Assembly (NCBI GenBank): GCA_026004195.1
Contig: BPIQ01000001.1
Coordinates: 124,001-188,000 of the forward strand
From: Candidatus Binatia bacterium
GTDB taxonomy: Bacteria; Desulfobacterota; Binatia; HRBIN30; BPIQ01
Reading direction: 5' to 3'
Length of the DNA: 64,000 nucleotides
Made by a program: the position numbers and the translations under genes. Of the stretch, positions 59,434 through 64,000 are shown piece after piece. Under the pieces are notes generated by a model, which was given only the letters and a program-made list of their open reading frames with translations, ran no database searches and was not told the DNA's origin. Positions within the stretch are counted from its first letter, which is position 1. Every line of letters starts with the position of its first letter.

Positions 59434-60948
59434 GTGGAAGTCGAAACGTCCGACCTGAGCGCCACAAGGCGTCGTAAACTCCGAGAACTGCGGGAGCGGG
59501 GCATCGATCCGTACCCGAACGACTTCCGGCCCTCGGACACCCTCGCGGGAGTACGCGGGCGCTTCGAGTCCTTTTCCGCCGAGGAGCTGGAGAAAAGGAA
59601 CGAGTCCGTGCGCGTGGCCGGCCGGATCGTCGGGTGGCGGGACTTCGGCAGGGCGGTGTTCCTGCACCTCCAGGACCGCACCGAGAGACTCCAGGTCTAC
59701 GTCCGGCGCGACCGGGTGGGAGCGGAGGCTTTCGAGGCGTTCCGGTTCGCGGAACTCGGCGACTTCCTCGGTGTGGAGGGGCGCGTGTTCCGGACGAAGA
59801 CGGGGGAGCTCACCGTCGAGGCCCGAACGGCTCGGCTGCTGGTGAAGGCGCTGCGGCCCCTGCCCGAGAAGTGGCACGGTCTCACGGACGTCGAGCTCCG
59901 CTATCGCCAGCGGTACCTCGACCTCGTCTCGAACCCGAAAAGCCGCCGGACGTTCCTCGTGCGGGCGCAAGTGGTGGAAGAGATGCGGCGCTTTTTGCGG
60001 GAGCGCGACTTCGTCGAGGTCGAAACTCCCGTGATGCAGCCGCTCCCGGGCGGCGCGGCAGCCAGGCCTTTCGTCACCCACCACAACGCCCTGGACATGG
60101 ATCTCTACCTGCGGATCGCGCCGGAACTCTACCTCAAGCGGCTCCTGGTCGGGGGCTTCGAGAGGGTGTTCGAGCTCGGTCGGGTCTTCCGGAACGAGGG
60201 CCTTTCGACGCAGCACAACCCGGAATTCTCCATGCTGGAGTTCTACGCCGCGTACGCGACGTACGAGGACTTCATGACCCTCACCGAGGAGCTTTTCGTT
60301 TCGCTCGCCGACCGGGTTCTCGGAACGCGGCGCTTCGCGTACGGGGGGACGGAGCTCGACTTCGAGCCCCCGTGGCGCCGGCTCTCTTTGCCGGAGTACG
60401 TGGCGTCTCGGCTCGAGTTGCCGGCCGAGGCCGTCCTCTCGCTCGACCTCCCGGCCATCGAGGCGGCCGCGGCGCGCCGGGGGATCCGCGTGGAGTCCGA
60501 CTACCGCACGCGGTACGGCGAGGCGGCGGCCGGCTACCTCGTGGCCGAACTCTTCGAGACGCTCGCGGAACCGGAACTCTCACAGCCGACCTTCGTCTAC
60601 CTCTATCCCGTGGCCGTGTCTCCCCTGGCGCGGCGGAACGCACGCTACCCGGAGTTCGTGGACCGCTTCGAGCTCTACGTCGCGGGGCGGGAGATCGCCA
60701 ACGCGTTCTCCGAGCTCAACGACCCCGAGGACCAGAGAAGACGCTTCGAAGAGCAGTTGCGCGTTCGGGCAGCGGGCGACGAGGAGGCGCACCGGATGGA
60801 CGAGGACTTCCTGCGGGCCCTCGAGTACGGGATGCCGCCCGCCGCCGGCGAGGGGATCGGAGTGGACCGGGTCGTCATGCTGTTCACCGACTCGCCGTCG
60901 ATTCGGGACGTGATCCTTTTCCCGCAACTGCGCCCCGAGTCCCGCTGA
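59434..60948 (+). CDS. lysS: Lysyl-tRNA synthetase, class II
   Basis: 504 residues from GTG, the same size as the E. coli enzyme. An N-terminal OB fold binds the anticodon (VRVAGRIVGWRDFGRAVFLHLQD). The class II core has motif 1 (FVEVETPVMQPLPGGAAARPF), motif 2 (FRNEGLSTQHNPEFSMLEFY) and motif 3 (GEGIGVDRVVMLF). No ATG lies in frame near the start; the GTG fits the promoter position. It heads the lysS-lolC-lolD-bamA block, with lolC 14 bp on. Confidence 0.95.
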   Translation: MEVETSDLSATRRRKLRELRERGIDPYPNDFRPSDTLAGVRGRFESFSAEELEKRNESVRVAGRIVGWRDFGRAVFLHLQDRTERLQVYVRRDRVGAEAFEAFRFAELGDFLGVEGRVFRTKTGELTVEARTARLLVKALRPLPEKWHGLTDVELRYRQRYLDLVSNPKSRRTFLVRAQVVEEMRRFLRERDFVEVETPVMQPLPGGAAARPFVTHHNALDMDLYLRIAPELYLKRLLVGGFERVFELGRVFRNEGLSTQHNPEFSMLEFYAAYATYEDFMTLTEELFVSLADRVLGTRRFAYGGTELDFEPPWRRLSLPEYVASRLELPAEAVLSLDLPAIEAAAARRGIRVESDYRTRYGEAAAGYLVAELFETLAEPELSQPTFVYLYPVAVSPLARRNARYPEFVDRFELYVAGREIANAFSELNDPEDQRRRFEEQLRVRAAGDEEAHRMDEDFLRALEYGMPPAAGEGIGVDRVVMLFTDSPSIRDVILFPQLRPESR

Positions 60949-60962
60949 GGCGTGGCCGGGCC

Positions 60963-62183
60963 GTGCGCTACGAACTCTTCGTCGGGCTTCGCTACCTGCG
61001 TGCCAAGCGGAAGGAAGCCTTCATCTCGCTCATCACGCTCATCGCGATGGCGGGGGTGATGATCGGGGTCATGACACTCAACGTCGTGCTCGCCGTCATG
61101 ACCGGTTTCGAGGAAGACCTGAGGGACCGCATCCTGGGCTTCAACCCGCACGTGATCGTGGTGAGCTTCGAAGGCCCGCTTTCCGGGTACGACGAGGTCC
61201 TGGAAAAGGTGCGCGGCGTGCCCGGGGTGGTGGCCGCGGCGCCGTTCGTCTACGGGCAGGTGATGGTGTCGCACGGCGAGGCCGTCACGGGCGCCGTGGT
61301 CCGCGGCATCCGGGTCGGCGAGGAGGCGGTGGTGGACGTGAAGAAGCTCCTCCGGCAGGGGAGCCTCGAAGGGCTCGAGACGCGAAAGGAGCCGCCCGAG
61401 CTGCTCCTCGGGGGCGAGCTCGCCCGGCAGCTCGGCGCGACGCCGGGCGACGAGGTGCAGGTCATCTCTCCGCTCGGAACGCCGAGCGCCGTCGGATTTC
61501 TCCCGCGGTCGCGGCGGTTCCGCGTCGGTGGGGTCTTCGAGTCGGGGATGTCGGAGTACGACGCGGCGCTCGTCTACATGCGGCTCGAGGAAGCCCAGTC
61601 GTTTTTCGAACTGGGCGACGCGGTCACGGGGGTGGAGGTGCGGGTCGAGCGGATCGAACGGGCCGATCGGGTGGCGCGGGCCATCGAGGGAGTCCTGGGC
61701 TTCCCCTACCGCGTTCGCTCCTGGATGGACATCAACCACAATCTCTTCTCGGCGCTCAAGCTCGAGAAGACCGTCTACTTCATCGTTCTGCTCCTGATCG
61801 TGCTCGTGGCGGCGTTCAACATCGTGGCCACGCTCATCATGGTCGTGATGGAAAAGAAAAAGGACATCGCGATCCTGAAGTCGATGGGTGCCACGGCGGC
61901 GGGGGTGGGTCGCATTTTCGTGTTCAAAGGGCTCGTCATCGGCGTCGTGGGGACTCTGCTCGGGAACGTGGCCGGGTACGTGGCCTGCTGGGCGCTGCGG
62001 CGTTACGAGTTCATCGAACTTCCGAAGGACGTGTTCTACGTCTCCACGCTGCCCGTGAAGATCTACCCCGAGTACTTCCTCCTCGTGACGGCCGCTTCGC
62101 TTTTCATCTGTCTTCTGGCGACGCTCTACCCGGCGAGGCAGGCGGCGCGGCTCCTGCCGGTCGACGTGATCCGGTATGAGTGA
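60963..62183 (+). CDS. lolC: Lipoprotein-releasing ABC transporter permease LolC/LolE
   Basis: 406 residues from GTG. It starts [34 protein letters not shown], the LolC/E signature, with a periplasmic MacB-like domain (about 60-260). Three C-terminal helices follow ([60 protein letters not shown]). It extracts outer-membrane lipoproteins from the inner membrane with LolD. It overlaps lolD by eight bases. A single permease gene implies a homodimer, as in many bacteria (LolF type). Confidence 0.94.
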   Translation: MRYELFVGLRYLRAKRKEAFISLITLIAMAGVMIGVMTLNVVLAVMTGFEEDLRDRILGFNPHVIVVSFEGPLSGYDEVLEKVRGVPGVVAAAPFVYGQVMVSHGEAVTGAVVRGIRVGEEAVVDVKKLLRQGSLEGLETRKEPPELLLGGELARQLGATPGDEVQVISPLGTPSAVGFLPRSRRFRVGGVFESGMSEYDAALVYMRLEEAQSFFELGDAVTGVEVRVERIERADRVARAIEGVLGFPYRVRSWMDINHNLFSALKLEKTVYFIVLLLIVLVAAFNIVATLIMVVMEKKKDIAILKSMGATAAGVGRIFVFKGLVIGVVGTLLGNVAGYVACWALRRYEFIELPKDVFYVSTLPVKIYPEYFLLVTAASLFICLLATLYPARQAARLLPVDVIRYE

Positions 62184-62841
62184 GACTCTGCTCGAAGCGA
62201 TCGGGCTCGAGAAGCGTTACGGCGAGAGCGTGGAGGTCTTGCGAGGGCTCGACCTGCGGGTGCGGGAGGGCGAAAAGCTCGCCGTCGTGGGAGCCTCCGG
62301 GGTGGGGAAGAGCACGCTGCTCCACATCCTCGGCGGCCTGGACCGCCCCACCCGCGGGCGGGTTCTCTTCCGGGGTCGCGACGTCTTTTCCGGGAGCGAG
62401 CGGGAGCTCGCCGCCTTCCGCAACAGCCAGATCGGCTTCGTCTTCCAGTTCCACCACCTCCTGGCCGACTTCACGGCGCTCGAGAACGTCATGATGCCGG
62501 CGCTCATCGGGCGCAGGCCGTGGGGGGAGGCTCGCAAGAGGGCCCTCGACGTGCTCCGCCGGGTGGGGCTCGAAGCGCGGCTCGGGCACAAGCCGGGCGA
62601 GCTTTCGGGGGGCGAGCAGCAGCGCGTGGCGGTGGCCCGGGCCGTCGTGCTTTCGCCTCCGCTCGTGCTCGCGGACGAGCCCACGGGGAACCTCGACCCC
62701 GCGACCGGCGAGCACATCGCGGAGCTTCTTGTGGAGTGGAACGTGCGGTACGGCGTGACGCTCGTCGTCGTGACACACAACGAACGACTGGCCCGGAAAA
62801 TGGACCGGGTGCTCCGGCTCGAATCGGGCCGCCTCCACTGA
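62176..62841 (+). CDS. lolD: Lipoprotein-releasing ABC transporter ATPase LolD
   Basis: 221 residues. Walker [11 protein letters not shown]-loop [16 protein letters not shown] (with the Lol motif HHLL-DF-ALEN), signature [10 protein letters not shown], Walker [13 protein letters not shown] and H-loop VVTHNERLA are all present. It powers transfer of lipoproteins to LolA. It is translationally coupled to lolC. Confidence 0.96.
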   Translation: MSETLLEAIGLEKRYGESVEVLRGLDLRVREGEKLAVVGASGVGKSTLLHILGGLDRPTRGRVLFRGRDVFSGSERELAAFRNSQIGFVFQFHHLLADFTALENVMMPALIGRRPWGEARKRALDVLRRVGLEARLGHKPGELSGGEQQRVAVARAVVLSPPLVLADEPTGNLDPATGEHIAELLVEWNVRYGVTLVVVTHNERLARKMDRVLRLESGRLH

Positions 62842-62911
62842 GAGCGCGGCTTTGCGCGGAAAGGGTCGTTCTGCTAGCCGTCGCCGCACGTCGGGCGGAA
62901 GAGGCTCCGGG

Positions 62912-64000
62912 ATGTCGAAGGGTCGGTGGTCGGTCTGGTTTCTCGTCCTCTGGGTCGGCTGGGCGCTGGCTCTGGAGCCGGTTCGCATCGACGAGGTGCG
63001 GATCGAGGGGAACTCCCGTGTCGAGGAAGAAGCCATCCGTGTGCACCTCGGGGTGGAAGCCGGCTCCGTGCTGGACGAAAAGCTCGTCGACGACGACGTG
63101 CGGGCCATCTACCGCATGGGGTTTTTCGAGGACGTCTCCGCCGAGCTGCTCGACGAGAACGGAAAGAAGGTCCTCGTCTACCGCGTCCGGGAGCGTCCGG
63201 TCGTCCGCGAGATTCGCATCGAAGGAGAAAAGGCCCTCGACCGCGAGGAGCTGGAGGCGGCGCTCAAGGTGCGTCCCAACACGATCCTCGACCCGGTGCA
63301 GGTCCGGAAGGGGATCGAGAACGCGAAAAAAGAGTACGAGAAAAAGGGCTATCTCGACGCCCGGATCGACTACGAGGTCGAGCCGGTGGGACCCGGGCAG
63401 GTCGATCTGGTCTTCCGCGTCGACGAAGGCAAGCGCATCCGGGTGGCCGAGATCGTCTTCGAGGGCGTTCGGGCCATGAAGCCACGCGAGCTTCGCGGGG
63501 TGATGCAGACCAAAAAGAAATGGTTTCTCTCGTTCCTCACCGGTTCGGGCAACCTCGACCGCGAGGTCCTGAAGGCGGACATCGAGAGGCTCACGGCGTT
63601 CTACTACGACCACGGCTTCATCGACGTGAAGATCGACGAGCCCGTGGTGGAGAGGACGAAGGACGGCCTTCGGGTCACGATCAAGATCGACGAAGGCGAG
63701 CGCTACCGGGTGGGGAAGGTGCGGATCGCGGGGGACCTGCTTCCGGAAAACGAGCGCCTCCTGCGCCGGCTCGAGTTGAAAGAGGGGGACACGTTCCGGG
63801 CCAGTCTCCTGCGGAAGGACATCGACTTCCTCACCGAGCGCTACGGGGACCACGGCTACGCGTTCGTCAACGTCACGCCCGAGACTTCGGTGGATCCCGA
63901 GAAAAGGACCGTCGACGTGACCTACGTGGTTCGGCAGGGGCCGGTCGTGTACTTCCGCCGCATCGAGATCACGGGCAACACGAAAACCCGCGACAAGGTG
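62912..64000 (+). CDS. bamA: Outer-membrane protein assembly factor BamA, N-terminal part
   Basis: 363 residues visible; the gene continues past the window edge. GGAAGAGG lies about eight bases before the ATG; the signal peptide ends WALA. Successive POTRA domains are seen: VRIDEVRIEGNSRVEEEAIR; PVVREIRIEGEKALDREELE; KRIRVAEIVFEGVRAMKPRE; ERYRVGKVRIAGDLLPE; and the start of the next at VYFRRIEITGNTKTRDKV. BamA inserts beta-barrels such as the GspD secretin and the TPR/barrel protein of this window. Its position after lolCD matches deltaproteobacterial genomes. Confidence 0.95.
   Translation, partial: MSKGRWSVWFLVLWVGWALALEPVRIDEVRIEGNSRVEEEAIRVHLGVEAGSVLDEKLVDDDVRAIYRMGFFEDVSAELLDENGKKVLVYRVRERPVVREIRIEGEKALDREELEAALKVRPNTILDPVQVRKGIENAKKEYEKKGYLDARIDYEVEPVGPGQVDLVFRVDEGKRIRVAEIVFEGVRAMKPRELRGVMQTKKKWFLSFLTGSGNLDREVLKADIERLTAFYYDHGFIDVKIDEPVVERTKDGLRVTIKIDEGERYRVGKVRIAGDLLPENERLLRRLELKEGDTFRASLLRKDIDFLTERYGDHGYAFVNVTPETSVDPEKRTVDVTYVVRQGPVVYFRRIEITGNTKTRDKV

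Overview
The window is GC-rich DNA from a Gram-negative bacterium. Outer-membrane biogenesis genes (bamA, lolCD), a complete type II secretion operon and lipoproteins establish the Gram-negative envelope. Several traits point to a deltaproteobacterial-type lineage (Desulfobacterota, Myxococcota or Binatota-like), although no rRNA is present to confirm it. These traits are the lysS-lolC-lolD-bamA order, a pyruvoyl arginine decarboxylase paired with agmatinase, an EtfD-like FeS quinone reductase, a split acyl-CoA mutase, and very long Thr/Pro-repeat secreted proteins.

Layout. 1-4268 (minus): a giant SpvB/Tc-toxin-like FG-GAP/RHS protein, running off the left edge and broken by several frameshifts. 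4867-8406: rsmI, then acylphosphatase and ligA on the other strand. 8652-13862: a repeat-rich surface lipoprotein, a TPR plus beta-barrel outer-membrane protein and a FecR-domain protein, resembling a Slam-type surface-lipoprotein module. 13911-22866: metabolic and housekeeping genes (metallo-beta-lactamase-fold hydrolase, HtrA protease, arginine-to-putrescine pair, acyl-CoA mutase large subunit, EtfD-like reductase, small zinc-ribbon and DUF proteins). 22854-35718 (minus): a complete gspC-to-gspN operon, with lon upstream. 38551-40222: three small genes (DUF2203, DUF4149, HAD).

40301-50679 is the most unusual segment. Two proteins of the same architecture (signal peptide, dockerin-like calcium loop, hundreds of Thr/Pro residues, shared C-terminal domain) bracket four tandem secreted paralogs of a family I do not recognise. 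The four paralogs form a transcription unit with its own promoter and a strong intrinsic terminator, followed by a stand-alone response regulator. A short four-cysteine module recurs in two of these paralogs and in the distant RHS protein at the left edge. Three of the six genes each carry an apparent single extra base.

50713-56026: small membrane proteins and a histidine kinase / response regulator / hybrid kinase cluster. 56067-64000: a LOG-like protein; a ttuB-ttuA-trmI-FTHF-cyclo-ligase-like operon for tRNA T-arm modification; then, divergently, lysS-lolC-lolD-bamA, with bamA cut by the right edge.

How the parts may work together. The T2SS could export the Sec-dependent secreted proteins of 40-51 kb; this is inferred from proximity and signal peptides only. 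The tRNA T-arm genes suggest moderate heat adaptation. The housekeeping genes appear intact while the frameshifts sit only in large secreted genes, so either those genes decay or vary, or the assembly is weak there.
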